From NCBI RefSeq assembly GCF_017562075.2, contig NC_054083.1, positions 7,570,768-7,634,767 on the forward strand: 64,000 bases of DNA, given 5' to 3'. The notes beneath the pieces were generated by a model. The model did not search any database and was not told the origin of the DNA. It worked only from the letters and a program-made list of their open reading frames with translations. Made by a program: the position numbers and the translations under genes. The stretch comes from Anopheles merus. Lineage: Eukaryota; Arthropoda; Insecta; Diptera; Culicidae. Below are positions 51,788-63,845 of the stretch, piece by piece. Position 1 is the first letter of the stretch. Every line of letters begins with the position of its first letter.

Positions 51788-54700
51788 CCTGAAATAGCAG
51801 TCAGTATTTTTCGTTTCCTTTTCATTCGTAAAACAATGCATTGGTGCCATGTCCGGCACAACCTAGTCACTGGCCGCATTCAATACCATCAAGTACGTCG
51901 AGTGGTACTTACTCGATTTTCTGCTGTGCTGTTCGGTCGACATGTCCTCGCTATCGTCACCGTCCGGGGGAAAGAACAGATTCACCAGCTCCGAGTGAAT
52001 GGAACGGGTAATGTCCGGTGTCATGTAGCGAACTCTGGTTATCTCCGAACATATGCTGTGCCGCCAGACGATCAACAGCTTACCGGACATAAGCTTCTCC
52101 CGTAGTATGAGTTCTGAAAATGTTAGAAATGGTTCACTAGGTAAGAACACTTCCAAAAAGGAGGACACAAATCATACGTACTCATTTGATTGCGTATTGT
52201 ACGAAAGGTAGAAAAGTTGAAGTCTCCTTCATTGCTTTTGATGACCAGATCCGCGTCTTGCGTTGGCATTAGCAACTCTAGCAACTCCGTCTCGGTTAAC
52301 CCATACTCCGAGCACGTGATATAGATGGCTAGGCGACTGAAGCCCTTCACGCCAAACTGCTGCTCCATCGCATCGAACAAACCGTTTACAAGTTGTGCGA
52401 ATGTAGGTAATTCGTCTGGTTGCGCCTCGGTACAGGAAGGTGCCACAGCCCAGTGTTTAATTTTTGTTTCATTTTGCTCCAACGACAGGTCGAAAAAATA
52501 GTCTGCACACTTAAAACGCTCCTTCTGCATTGGTGTCAACCGGAGTGACTCGATCGGCACAGTGGTAGATACGACCAGAAATACGTTCCAAGGGAGACTT
52601 ATGGGAAGCCAAGACAACGCAGCCACAATATCGCAGTCCAGCGGGTTCAGTCGGTGAAGATCATCGATGAACAGAAAGAGTATCTCGTTGTGCAGGTCTT
52701 CGCAGTGCTTTAGCAAATTTTGAAACCAGTTATTAATATAGAGTGGATCAAACGATGCATCCTTGGGCAAGTAGCCTTCGGGGATGTTTAAGATGATGGC
52801 CAGCTGTTGACAGATGACGCGCAGCAATTCCAAATTGTACGCTGATCGGGGAGTAGCAGAAGCGTATCGTATCACCCGGTGTACTTTAGTATGCTCGAAC
52901 CATCCTGTCAGTTCGGTGTAGATACGAGACAGTAGAGTACTCTTACCGCTACCGTGTCCACCGTGAATGAAGTACGGCGGATGCCGGCTGCCCGAACGGA
53001 AGTTCATCTGCACATTTTGTTTTATCCGCTCCGGAACTTTCGACGAGATGTACTTATTTGCACTCAGGTGCTCATTTAAATACATTAAATGTGTTGAGTG
53101 CTCGTGGAAAATTTCCTGATGAAATATCACAAGAACGTTCATGCAAAGGAGAACAAAAAACTCATAAAAACGTTTCAAAAGAGTGGCGGCCCGGCAGGAA
53201 GAAGCTTAGGAATCTTGTATAAGCTGATATAATAATGCGGTTATTGTTAGGCTAAAGAAGTTCGTGATTCACAAATTATCATTGAAAACTATACCAATCG
53301 ATATTTTTCAGTTCATTTATATGGATAAACACTAACACAAAGAGTTCCTAACCATTCGAAACATAGTTAAATTGAAAGATGACCCCACAAGAAATGTAAT
53401 TCAGATATGTACATAAATTGAACCAACTATATAATCTGCAGACACGACAGCTGCTATAAATTTACGTTTAAAAATCTGGTTCTACGTCAACGAGATTATG
53501 AAACACATGACAAATTGTATTCATCTCTAAGGGTGGAAGAGTTCATGTTTGCAACACAATACCAACATTGGTAATCAAAATATTTAGGCAAATAAGAAAA
53601 TATTGATTGCAAACTGTAAATATTTGTGATTTACAGTAAATGTATTCAAATGCTTCTGCTGTTTCGCATGCTAACATGTTTGAGCAAAACACGATAATCG
53701 ATGACGCTTCACGTCCAAAAGTTTCAAGTAGCGATAGAATTCATGCCATTATTTCCGGATTAGCGAACATATGTACTCAAATGTACTCCTTGCGTAAATA
53801 TACTGTTTTTTTTTTGCTGTACCTTATGTTCCTGCCAACTCACCTGTACAGTTTTCTTACGTCCTTTGCCCCCGTTTGGATCCTTGGCCAAGTCCTGATC
53901 GATGGAAGCCTTCATCATTTCGAACATTTTGTTCTTGAAGCTAGTCAAGTACAGATCGTGACGCTCGAGCTCGGGGTCGATTCCATTTTCCGCCCAATCA
54001 ACGCTGTACGTTCGTAAAATCAGTAATGAAAACATCGTTCCAAATGGTAGGTTACGCCATTTGCCATATAATCGGCCGATGGATGAAGAAGGTTGGGGGA
54101 AATGAAAGAATAAAACAAACAAACCGGTTACCAAATGAATATTCATGTCTTTTTTCTTAAATCCCTTGTTAGGCCGAAATTGTAGAGGAACTCGTGGTGC
54201 GCATGAGTTTCAGTTGACTCAATGGCTCATATCACTCGAAAAATTCGGGTCGGAATTGAATGAGGGAAAACAGGTGGTATGCGGCCGATACTGATTTCCT
54301 ATATTCCCTATGATAGGTAGACTTACGTTAATGTTTGGTGGTTGCTGGCAGGTAATGCTTCTTTGAGGTTGGTTTCCAGCTGCTTCACTTCCGTGCTTGT
54401 ATTCGAACCCAAGTGTCCGTCTTCTTCGAGCTCGGTGGAATCGTTCTCTGGCTGGTTTTTCCAACGGCGGAAAAGTGTCAAAATGCGTCCCGACGAACAC
54501 GCTAAGCGCAGCGACAAACACAAACGGTAGTGGCACAGCAAACGTTGGGAAAATGAGCATGGAAAAAATAAGATGGATGAACGGTTAATGGTGTGCAACA
54601 CAACGGTGCTGATTATCTATTTATTTAGGTCGATTCCGTTCTAGCCGGTACGGTTTCGGAAACAAAAAAAGAATCCTGAAATATAGTGAAGGTATAAATG

Positions 54701-57700
54701 TGCTCCTTCGAGACTATTTTGTGTAGGATAGCTAGAACTGATAGGGAAAGACTATACCGTCGACTGGCAAAGTGGCGAATGTTATCGGGACATGCAATCT
54801 GCTCATTAAAGAGCTCTGGAAAGCTGTTCACTTTTTATTCAAACATTAAATGTGGTCGATTTGCTGGATAAGAATCGGGCAAACGATCATTCTAGTAAAT
54901 ACAAATAAATTAAAATAATTGATAAATTTAATGAATACGAAGATATTTACGTTTATTAATAAATGAATCCCCCCCCCCGCACCCTCTTAAATCGTTAGAT
55001 TCATTTGAAATATGTTATAGTGGATCTGGTTTTTTTTCTCGATAAAAGTATTAAATCATGCATTTATTTCAAGGACTTCAATGTATAAGCCTTTAAGAAA
55101 ATCGTAATCAATAGCTCGGTGTTTGCCGTATCTATGTTCTTCCAGTCCGCCATATATATGTGAAATGAAGCATAATCAAACGTTAGTGAACGTTTATCGA
55201 TTACCGATTGTGAAGACAAAGGAGGTCGTCAGAGCCACCGCTCCACCACCGTTTGCAGTTATCAATTACAGAATCCGGCTGGACAAATCAAGAGCACTGA
55301 CAATATCTGATCGGCAAACAAAACAAACAATCTCGATAATGAACGCTAAGTGGACACGTTCCGTGCATTGGGAAATGACAACTGATTTCCATTACTCTCT
55401 ATTAACCTGGTTACGTGATGGGAAAGCTTGATTGAATGATAATCCGCTACAATATGTTCAAGGTGAAATATATATTGGAAGGTCAGCCGGTTTGAATATT
55501 CATAAGCCCTGAAGAGTGAACATAATTTAATTTAGTTTTAACAGATTATTCACAAATTCCTCGAGGTTGCATTCAACACGTTTCTATTTAATAGTATAAA
55601 ATAAATCACGATCTTCAAAAAGGAAAATTTTTACGTTGTACGTTGACACCGGCACCCTCAGGTACGTTTCTACAGGCAGCCATTGCGTCTAACAGATGAG
55701 ACACGAGGAAAGCAATTGACAGCAAAACTTCCAAAACTCTATTGAACCACTGAATGGTCCCAAAACTCCTTCCTCGCTCGACAAAAACCACAACACAGAA
55801 CCGTACATCGTTGACATCCCTGCTCGAACAATCCACTTACCTAAACCCTTTTCAATTTCCCGTGCGATAGCTCTGGTTTTCAGTCGTTTCAGATTATCAC
55901 AGAATTGTTCCCCGTCCAATCCATCTCCGGCTGATGTTTCTTTGGCCTCAGCAGCGCGAAGCACTTCGTCTATTTTTCGTTCTAGCATCTCGCGTAACTG
56001 CTGTGCCTCTGTCACCCATTCTGCCCTATCCAGTGTCCTGCAAGCGGAAGTAATAGAAAGAACGCGTGGTATAAAGGTAAGTAGAGCGGACTTTGCTAGA
56101 AGATTGAAAAACAGATTACGTCACTATCGATACAAAGATATTGTGATGGTTAGGTGAGGAGCTGATGCGCGTCCTCGGGAAGGGAAAATAGGTCTTAAAA
56201 TGAAGGGACAGTCAATCGAAAACGCTAACTGATTTGATCTGAGGTAATAATTTTGATAAAGTGGTTCCACTTCGCTTTACAGCCACAAACGGGACTCATA
56301 ATTCAAAAACTCCTACTCTTCACAAAAAAATGCCTTGAACTGTGCTGGAGACGGAATGCCGGGAGCAGCATAATTTCCATGGGAAATTGTTGACGTAGCT
56401 TAGCTAATTAAATGTTTCGCATTCTATTGCGATGCGGGCCAGAATGAGGAAGAAAATCGCATCGAAAGCATTAAACGAACTGGCAGATGGAACAATATCA
56501 AGTATCTGACAAGACCAGAAAGGAGCGGTTCCCTTTCAATCACTAAAAGCAGGCAAACGACATTTAGTAAATTTGCTCTTTCCGAGCAAACTAGGCAATG
56601 TGCGTCTGTATAGGATAAATTGGTGCTATTGACTTTTCGTAATGAATTTATTCCCTAGGAAAATGGTTTCCTCTTGAAAGCACTTGTGTATGCTAGGCTA
56701 CACAAGTTTCGCACAAAATATGCGATATTTAATAACTAATTAGATTTTTCAGGGAATTTATCAATTAAATTATCATAGAATATATTAACATTTTGTTTTA
56801 TGAAATTATTACTTTATGCTTGTGTTAAGAAATCAATTGTCTGCCAGAAGAATAAATGAATGCCTCATCCAAAACATGACTAAGATAAACACTGATGATT
56901 GATAACGGTCGCCGGTGTCCTTCGATCATTAAAATATAGTCTATCGTTTCCGAAGCCATCGTCCGATTCCAATCAGCAATAAAAATAATCAATTCATCAT
57001 CTGGTACTTTATGTCTCTTTTCGATACCCGAGGGTGCACAACGACCAAAAATCGAACCATAAGGCCAAGGAAATTGAAATGGCATCCTACCCACCTGTAG
57101 TTCGTGGCGAGCCAGTAGCATCCTTCTCCATGCTGGGGGTCTTCTGGCTGATGAACGTTCGTCTTCGGGCATGTAGTGCTGTACCACTTCCGCATACACT
57201 GAACTTCGTCGTCGGTGGATAGCTTAGAAATGGCCGTAAATATGCTGGAGTCGAGTTTTGTTGGCAGTAAAAAATTGCCCAAACGTGATCCCAGCAGTAC
57301 CTGTTAGTATGGGCGATGTTGCGGGAAAAACGAAAACGTCGATGCAGTAGAACAACGATGAAAAACGAAAAAAAGGAAAAAGTAGTGAAACAAACGTTAG
57401 TTAAACCGGAAACACCAATCACTCAACGTTGATAATCGGAAACCGAAGCTAACTCATGACTCCTCATAACATCCCCTCGGGAAGGAAAAGAATGGATGCG
57501 CTACGGTAGGAATTGATAACCTTGCAGCAGGTTTACACCAACCGTTTACAATTCTTCATTTCCTTTCGTATTGTATGGCTGGGTTTTCAATCAATTGATA
57601 TTGAATTGTTTTATGGTTAAATTGAATTGTTTTGAATAAATCCAGAATAGGGAGGGAACACGTTTCCACGTGTGTACTTTTTTTTGTTAATTCTATTGTT

Positions 57701-59113
57701 TTTATGAGAGTAGTTTAAGACAGTGTACAATGTGTTGCATATTTTAATGTGTAAATCTTTTTCATCAAAACGGTAAGGCAAGCTTCGTACATATAATATC
57801 GCGTTAAAACGTAGTAAGATATTAATGTTTTATACAATATACAATTTTTTGTTTCGAAATGGAAGCAATACATAAACATTTTCAACGATTATTTTAACCA
57901 TTTATGTTCACTTTATGTTTATTATTTAACTCTTTTAAGTAAACAAAATCTCTTTTTACACAAGTTTTATATTTGTTAAACATATCTTGTACAAATGCCA
58001 ATATTTATTCTTTGAAAAAATCTTGTGATGCGAGATCCAAGAAAAGTAAACTCTTAAATGTAAATTTATCAGATTTGTGCGTTGCTAATGTCACAGTGAA
58101 CATTAATCATTGTTATTATAGCGTATTCATTTCGGCTCGCATCCATTTCTTTCAATTTAACAGCCTCCAAGCAGGTGCACGATGATGGTGCAGTTTTCTT
58201 CCCAGTTTCACTTTGCAAGTTCATCGTTTCAAAGTGAAACGGGCAAGATATTGTAATGCACACGGCATCAAGGTAGACGTAAAGCACACTTTGCTGACAA
58301 ATCAATTCAATCGCTTGGATAAAACACGGTGAAATAACTATCAATCCTCTTTCAATGAAAACATTCAAAATACCAGCACCGTTCATTAGATTCCACCATT
58401 AGATTTTGTTTCGCAACGGTGAGACGCTACCTCAACTGAGCCGGCAGCAATCACTGTTATTGATGTAGAAACTTACGATTAGAAATACACTTTTCGAGAC
58501 GCAATGGCATGTTTCTATTTCCTCCAGGTGATCATCTAGCACGTACGGATCTAGGTCTACTATTGTTAGCCCATCACTACCGGTTCCGAAGTGGATGTCA
58601 ACTATTTCAATCTACAACCATCGACAAACGCAGTGCAGCGGAAGAGAAGACATGTGCAAATGTGTTATTGGTTGAAGTAGCCGGAATAGTTTAGCAATGC
58701 ATTCAAAGGCTTTTCATTTACCTCTAGTTGTCGGTCGTCATACAAGGCTTGAAGATCTGGACCAATAATTTCCAGCAGCAGACGACGTTCCTCTTTGAAG
58801 TCTGTAACGAATCAGCAGTAAACCAGTTTTGATTGAAATGAAATGAAAACCAGTGTAATCGCAAATGTTGTTCCATTGGTTTCAACTCGACTCAAATACG
58901 GTGAATAGAGGAATTGTTTTTGATTGGATATTTTTAAGCATTCAAAAGTACCATTTCATAGTCCTTACATCGAACAAAAAGATGGTTATCAAACTTACCA
59001 TCCTTTAGACTTGCTATATAAATCTTAATTATCCTAGGAGACGGGAGCTTCGTGTGTTCATTGTGATGTCCTCTTAGAGCGTTAAACACTGCTTCCTCTA
59101 TCGCTGTCGCCAT
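37290..59113 (-). CDS. NACHT and WD-repeat protein, NWD1/NWD2-type (18 coding exons, ~1843 residues)
   Basis: A large cytoplasmic STAND-type NTPase scaffold. Minus-strand exons: 59113-58999, 58801-58722, 58611-58477, 57300-57095, 56037-55841, 54501-54327, 54003-53844, 53115-52182, 52113-51913, 49405-49236, 49142-48996, 48904-48607, 46767-46650, 44580-44469, 44370-44188, 44064-43969, 39567-37933, 37859-37290. All borders are GT-AG and the summed length is divisible by three. Domains in order: an N-terminal NWD/DUF4062-like region (IIKIYIASLKDDFKEERRLL, EIVDIHFGT, then a VLLGSRLG strand); NACHT-type NTPase with Walker A GGHGSGKST near residue 410 and Walker B LFLFIDDLHRL near 505; helical linker; about a dozen WD40 repeats, roughly residues 900-1550 (HSGPITYMKVL, ATVTCVSFAPNCELVASGSE, GHLGPVTCVKVSADG); a C-terminal tail rich in H, Q and S. 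Human NWD2 is ~1740 residues. Its role in insects is unknown to me. Terminal exon 18 could instead use a donor at 37777 (G|GTATGT), but the frame reads straight through to the stop at 37290. Confidence 0.9.
40391..40462 (+). mobile_element. 5'-truncated SINE200-like SINE
   Basis: Only the 3' part is present: 'gtgggtacagacaggccttg', 'accgacatcggttgttgtgcc' and an aagaagaagaag tail. Confidence 0.75.
40756..40810. repeat. (GA)n microsatellite
   Basis: About 27 uninterrupted AG units in NWD intron 16. Confidence 0.97.
41086..41174 (+). mobile_element. 5'-truncated SINE, third subfamily, with 12 bp duplication
   Basis: The 65 bp insert at 41098-41162 (gaggcaggccaagaccgcaa, gcggttgtagagccgtatta, then a gtaagtaagt tail) is flanked by ATTAATATACTT at 41086-41097 and 41163-41174. 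The 3' end is like SINE200 but has 'gaccgcaaagcgg' and a different tail. Confidence 0.7.
47459..47642. mobile_element. Small MITE (about 184 bp)
   Basis: AGGTGATCGCTAACTGG at the left pairs with the inverted right end (reverse complement CAGGTGACAGCTAACTGA). Internal 'cgctaactgga' repeats. The flanking duplication is unclear. It lies in NWD intron 12. Confidence 0.45.
49406..51912 (-). other. NWD intron 9 (2.5 kb)
   Basis: No exon or clear transposon was recognised apart from the CT microsatellite at its upstream end. The flanking exons join in phase 1. Confidence 0.5.
51725..51784. repeat. (CT)n microsatellite with interspersed CTAT
   Basis: About 60 bp of CT units with two CTAT interruptions, in NWD intron 9 about 130 bases from the exon 9 donor. 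Confidence 0.95.
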
Positions 59114-59166
59114 ATTGATAGCATTTGGTTGCTAATCTTTTGACTTACGGAATCCTCACATAAACT

Positions 59167-59187
59167 ATGCCACAGATTGCTCTAGAG
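59167..59187 (+). other. Possible tiny first coding exon on the plus strand
   Basis: ATG opens MPQIALE and runs directly into GAG|GTAAGAATG, a strong splice donor. It lies 54 bases from the NWD start codon, head to head. No downstream exon that would complete it was found, so this may be chance. Confidence 0.15.
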
Positions 59188-59243
59188 GTAAGAATGATGT
59201 TTGCTACTCCTCGGCGATTTTAGTTTCTTCAGCGTTTCCAATT

Positions 59244-59382
59244 TTAGCTTTCAATTATGATTTCTTCGTAATCAACGTTATGAAAATTACATCCACATAT
59301 TTTCTCCGCATCCTCATTCGGCTTTATCTTACTAACGATGTCCACCGCCTGTGACGGTATTGCTTCTTCTGCTGTCGATGTT
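59244..59382 (-). CDS. Candidate terminal exon of an upstream minus-strand gene
   Basis: A good acceptor (cttctatttgcag) is followed by an open frame of 45 codons ending in TAA at 59244, reading TSTAEEAIPSQAVDIVSKIK and, near the end, CGCNFHNVDYEEIIIES. The composition looks like real coding sequence. The earlier exons must lie at higher coordinates and were not identified; I do not recognise the protein. Only about 130 bp separate this stop from the NWD ATG, leaving little room for a 3' UTR plus promoter. Confidence 0.4.
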
Positions 59383-59796
59383 CTGCAAATAGAAGTGAAT
59401 AAATAAAGACACTAGAAAGCGGAAGTAAATAAAACATGCAATGGAAACTGATAAACGTTTACTGCATGACTAGGCGACATCAATAATATTTGTTGTGCAC
59501 TATCTTTTGATGATCATTTCCGGGAAGAAATTGTCTAGATGTCGCTAGGCAGAGGAAGACCAAAGGCACGAACAAACGCACCTTAAATCCCTTTATCTTC
59601 TTCGATTGTTTACGTCAAATATGCCTTATAATTTAATTGAACAGCATTTTTATTTGTTGTTATTTACAAGCTTTGTTTTTGATGACTTGGAATATCTAAT
59701 TTGAGCAAAATATGGTCCAAAGATATAGTTATTTTACTACAGTTTCCACTAGCCACTTGGATGGCAATTTCAAGTACTGTGTAATCGATCGGTAAT

Positions 59797-59945
59797 AGGG
59801 GCAGTTCCATGGTATTGTCATCAACTCGTACTACTCAATAATATGTCCTTCGTGGATTCAAGCCTTGTACTGTCCTGTCGTAGCAAGAACTAACTATTCG
59901 GCTGCGTAAGTGCTACTAAAGCCGGCATGGCCGAAAAGAAGATAT
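59797..59945 (+). mobile_element. tRNA-derived SINE, second subfamily
   Basis: It starts 'ggcagttccatggtattgtc' with A-box-like 'atggtattgtcatcaactcg' and B-box-like 'ggattcaagcc', and ends 'aagccggcatggccg' then aagaag. It is related to the copy at 23605-23765. The sequences on either side (59741-59785 and 59951-59997, 'gtttccact..ccact..ggtggcaattt') resemble each other, suggesting a local duplication. Confidence 0.6.
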
Positions 59946-60177
59946 ATCAAAGTTTCCACTTACCACTGAGGTGGCAATTTGAAAGACTGTAGATTCGAAA
60001 ATCACATGCCAGATAGATGTGAGCACAGTTAAAATGAGCGTTGAAATGTATACACATTGCTAACAAAAGATCTCTGTATGATTCTGCTAAATGTGTTGTA
60101 CACATTTTTCTATTTGCCGTGAAGACCTACACAGGTCATGCTTTTTATGCTGGCTTTTATAACCTTTTAAGACTTAT

Positions 60178-60285
60178 TTAGTATTACGAGGTCAGGATAG
60201 TTAGTCCTTGTTGTGGGGGCACGGATCGTATGAGGCTTGAACCAACGACGGGCATGTTGTTGAGTCGTGCAAGCTGATTGATAAT
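60178..60285 (-). mobile_element. SINE200-like SINE, 5' part
   Basis: On the minus strand the SINE head is visible (gactcaacaacatgcccgtc, ggttcaagcctc, ggactaactatcctgac). The 3' part is missing. Confidence 0.65.
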
Positions 60286-60289
60286 AATA

Positions 60290-61614
60290 TTATTAACGTC
60301 TTTTTTTAATAGTTTTCTTTATGTTAACTGTTATGTTTTTATGTTATGTAAATGTTTATTTATGATAGCAAACAAGTAAACTTTGTGGGTGTGGGAACTA
60401 GCCCTCGTTACTTCATTCCGTTAAACCATCCAGTCCTTAAATCTGACCCTAGAAAATACCTCGATGGCTGTGCAAGTCGCTTGTTCAGATTTTTTCTTGC
60501 GTTTATGAAGAAATTCAAAATGTTTGTGTAGGGTATCGAAATTCATCACGTCTTTGACAGGCACCCGGCTATGATAAATGAATTATATGACAAGAACATT
60601 TACAGTGTGCCTTGCTCGATTTATTGCGATTCATTTTTTAGTTCAATGCACTAACAAACATTTTGTGTTACACTGAAGAAAGTGTGATGACAATGTGAGT
60701 CTGTTTTTTAGCCCTCAAAATAAAAAAAAAGTTATGATGATTTGCTTTTATCACAATGAAAACATACAGACAGTTGCATATCAGTTAATGCATAACCAAC
60801 AAACATTGCTTCCGAAAACTGGTTCGATTTTGTTATTGCAATGGGTTTTATTATTATCCTCATGTGTTTTGGAAGTTATTTAAGTTTAGGAACAAAAGAC
60901 ATCAGTTTTAAAAGTGTAGAAGTACTTTAAAATAATATAAGATAATATAAGTAGTGCCCTTTCATACACATGCAATTATTTTTTGTTTGACAATGCCATG
61001 AATGCAATGCCCGAATTTTGTTTGAGTCAAAATATATTATCCATAAACGATTTTAGTCTAAATTAATCAGCCAAACTCGATCAAATTCGGGAGCGATAGT
61101 AGCGATTATCAAAATGACACACAATTTTGGTTTTCTTGGATGTTTTTTGAACATTTGGCCATTTTGAGCATATCTGAGGTAGATATTCATAAAATGAAAG
61201 ATGAGATGGAAATAAATTAAAGCAATCGTTGTATCTAAGCAATTTCAACTATCGTTCCTTTTTGATCGGGTTTGAGAAAGTAGCTAAATATCTGAAAAAA
61301 TCTCATAAACTGTCAAATTATGCCTAAGCTCATTTGGAAGAGTGAAACACTGTAATCTTTCCCCAAAATGAGTAAGTCTATTTACTCCACTGATACTCCT
61401 TATAAATGGAAAAATATCGTCTAGCAAGCATCACAGTTTGCATTGTTAGTACAGTTTTGTTTAGCGAACGCTAATTTTGTTAGGATTAAAACAGATGTGA
61501 AAAAAGAGCAGCATGGGCAAAAGTAATGTTATTTAAGATTGGCTACAAAAAAGATCACCTTGTTCTAGCACTGTTTTGACGCTGAAGCTGATTATTTTAC
61601 TTCTTACATAGAAC
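60290..61614. other. Unassigned AT-rich DNA
   Basis: No exon, RNA gene or bounded repeat was recognised on either strand. Confidence 0.3.
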
Positions 61615-61745
61615 TATCTTCTTCTTCTTCTTGTGGCACAACAACCACTGCCGGTCAAGGCCTGCTTGTACCCACTAGCGAAGTGGGCTTGGCTTTCAGT
61701 GACTTATTATTACCGTAGCAGGTAGTCAGTCCTACGCAGTGTTGT
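61615..61745 (-). mobile_element. SINE200-like SINE, 3' part
   Basis: On the minus strand it reads through 'gtgggtacaagcaggccttg', 'accggcagtggttgttgtgcc' and ends in an (AAG)n tail (plus strand cttcttcttcttctt at about 61618). Confidence 0.75.
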
Positions 61746-61875
61746 TAATTGTCGACATTTTTAAATATATTCGCAGTAAGCGGCTGCCAACTGCTTGATT
61801 GTGCATTTACCGATACTTAGCCATTAGACCACTTGATATTTTCACTCAATCAACCAGAAAAATGATGTTCACTTA

Positions 61876-62635
61876 GGGGGCGTCCATAAATTACGTAACG
61901 CTCAAAGGGGGGGGGGTCTCTGTAGCGTTACGGTTTGTTACATAGGGGAGAGGGGGGGTTCACATTCTGTTACGTAACGTAATACAATCCTATCACTGGT
62001 CACTGACAAATGATCGCCCACCTGGGTAAATTTTGCACTTTTATTTCTTTATATCTTTTGATAGGGAATACGAACTTGACATTTATAAAATACCAAAACA
62101 GAGGTTTGACAGAAAATTGCCATGAAAAAATCCACCGTGTAATACAGGTTTAAGAGCAGTGTGTCTCAGGTAAAGACTGTAGTTTTCAATCTTACTGTCA
62201 ACAAAATTCAAACAGTTACATGTCATTCTACACTAAACGCATCGACCTGTATATTATTGTTGGTAAACAACAGTCGTGCGGTGCTGTCAATCAGGATTAG
62301 TTGGATAATTCGGCTGCCTCGATCATCCGGAAAAAAATAGTGTGATTCAAACGTTCGCATTCCTTGACGACGGATCGTCCGCGACGTTTGTCGAACACGA
62401 TCTCGTTCACGAGCTTGGACTGGAAGGGCAACATCGACCCTTGTGTCTTAAATGGACGGGCGGTACTCGACGAGAAGAGCCAGAAGACCAGACCAAATTA
62501 AGGGGGGGGGGTGTTCGATCATGCGTTAGGTAATTTTGGAAGGGGGGTCTCCTCCAACGTTACGTTTTGTTACGATAGGGGGGGAGGGGGTCGAAAAATC
62601 CCAATTTCAGCGTTACGTAATTTATGGATGGCCCC
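61876..62635. mobile_element. PIF/Harbinger-type element (TIRs, TTA duplication) enclosing a BEL/Pao fragment
   Basis: The left end GGGGGCGTCCATAAATTACG and the inverted right end (reverse complement GGGGCCATCCATAAATTACG) are flanked by TTA (61873-61875 and 62636-62638). Inside each end lies a G-rich block with 'gcgttacg..ttgttac', present in the same orientation near 61920 and near 62550. The ends are related to those of the element at 24954-27970. There is no transposase. Confidence 0.7.
62342..62500 (+). pseudogene. BEL/Pao-type retrotransposon protease fragment
   Basis: The plus strand reads TFAFLDDGSSATFVEHDLVH and then LCLKWTGGTRREE. This is the start of the aspartic protease region of BEL/Pao polyproteins (usually ALLDDGSSxTLV and LCLRWTGG). 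Only ~50 residues remain, entirely inside the TIR-bounded element. Confidence 0.75.
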
Positions 62636-62892
62636 TTACAGGAGTATAGAAATTCCCTCGAAAACATGAAAAAAGACCCATTTTGGATGAAGATCTAGTT
62701 CACTTGAGGTACAGCAAAATCAAAAAATCAAATGAATGTAGCATAAAAATATCATCGTGTCGAATGATATTTTTTTTCGTGATTGTCGAATGAAAACGAT
62801 GCCGTGATTGTCGAATCTAGTATGCGACGCTTCAAAAGGTATCATTTTGTAAAATTTTATGTCGACGACAATCACCTTTCGCAACAATGGTC

Positions 62893-62992
62893 TTACGTAT
62901 GGGAGCACGGTCTATTCGGAACTTGAAACCATGACGGGCATGTTGTTAAGTCGTTCGAGTTGACGACTGTACCACCAGACCAGCCAATTATT
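62893..62992 (-). mobile_element. SINE200-like SINE, 5' part
   Basis: The minus strand starts 'ggctggtctggtggtacagt', with A box (tggtacagtcgtcaactcg) and a B-box-like ggtttcaagttcc, and ends near 'catacgtaaga'. The 3' half is missing. Confidence 0.75.
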
Positions 62993-63505
62993 AATTAAGT
63001 AATAATAGTTAAATAATAAGTTAAATAATAATTAATAATTCAACATTAAGTAATAATAATAGTAATAATTAGAACTATCAGTTGTTCTAATTATAGCGCT
63101 AATACTATAAAGCAAAGCAAGTGGGGGAAATGTCCATGCTAAGCAATCATTTTCACTTGAATTTCGCACAAAACATAATTATTCTTAGTTTATTATATAT
63201 GTCCACCATTTATCTATGTATTTAAAAAACATTTAAATTTTATTCACACTCTAGATTGCGCTCTGCTGTGTTTCTATTCGTTGCTAGCGTGCATTTTGCC
63301 TTCCTTTTCTCTATTGCTGTTTATCATACTCTCTCCACGCTGGATTTGGCGCGATGTGCTTGAAATGATCCACAATCTCTCTAAGATGTAGTCTCTTCAA
63401 CAACTATTTCTTCAAGGTGAATATTTTGACGGTCCCATCATATTCCATAAATTTTATGTCTCTTAAAGTTGAAGAACTCTCTATTTGAACATTCTATAAC
63501 CGCGC

Positions 63506-63845
63506 GGCTACATGAGGTGAAATATACAGCGAAATGAACAATTTGACAGGTGAAATATCTGACAGGTACAGCTAAAGGGTTTGGGGAGACACAACATCCG
63601 CTTTAGAAATTCTATTAAAAATAATATCTTCTTAAGCAGAACATTCCCTAATTGGAAGAAATTATGAACTGTTGACTGAAATTTGACGAAGTACTCGATG
63701 TTGAAGTTATTTAATTCATTTAATTACTGTTTTGTGCACGTTATTTGTTTACATTGAACATCAGCAGATTGATGTGATGCTTTATCCGTCAGATATTTCG
63801 CCTGTCAAATAGTTCATTTCGCTGTATATTTCACCTCATGTAGCC
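63506..63845. mobile_element. MITE with about 60 bp TIRs (340 bp)
   Basis: The left end (ggctacatgaggtgaaatat, then acagcgaaatgaac, atttgacaggtgaaatatctgac) is inverted almost exactly at 63785-63845. No clear target duplication; no ORF. The superfamily is unknown. Confidence 0.75.

Noticed and set aside
56825..57094. Minus-strand frame continuing past NWD exon 4
   Set aside because: Splicing 57095 to 56037 keeps phase and gives TNYR/TLDRAEW. The extended frame belongs to a different register from the one matching the family.
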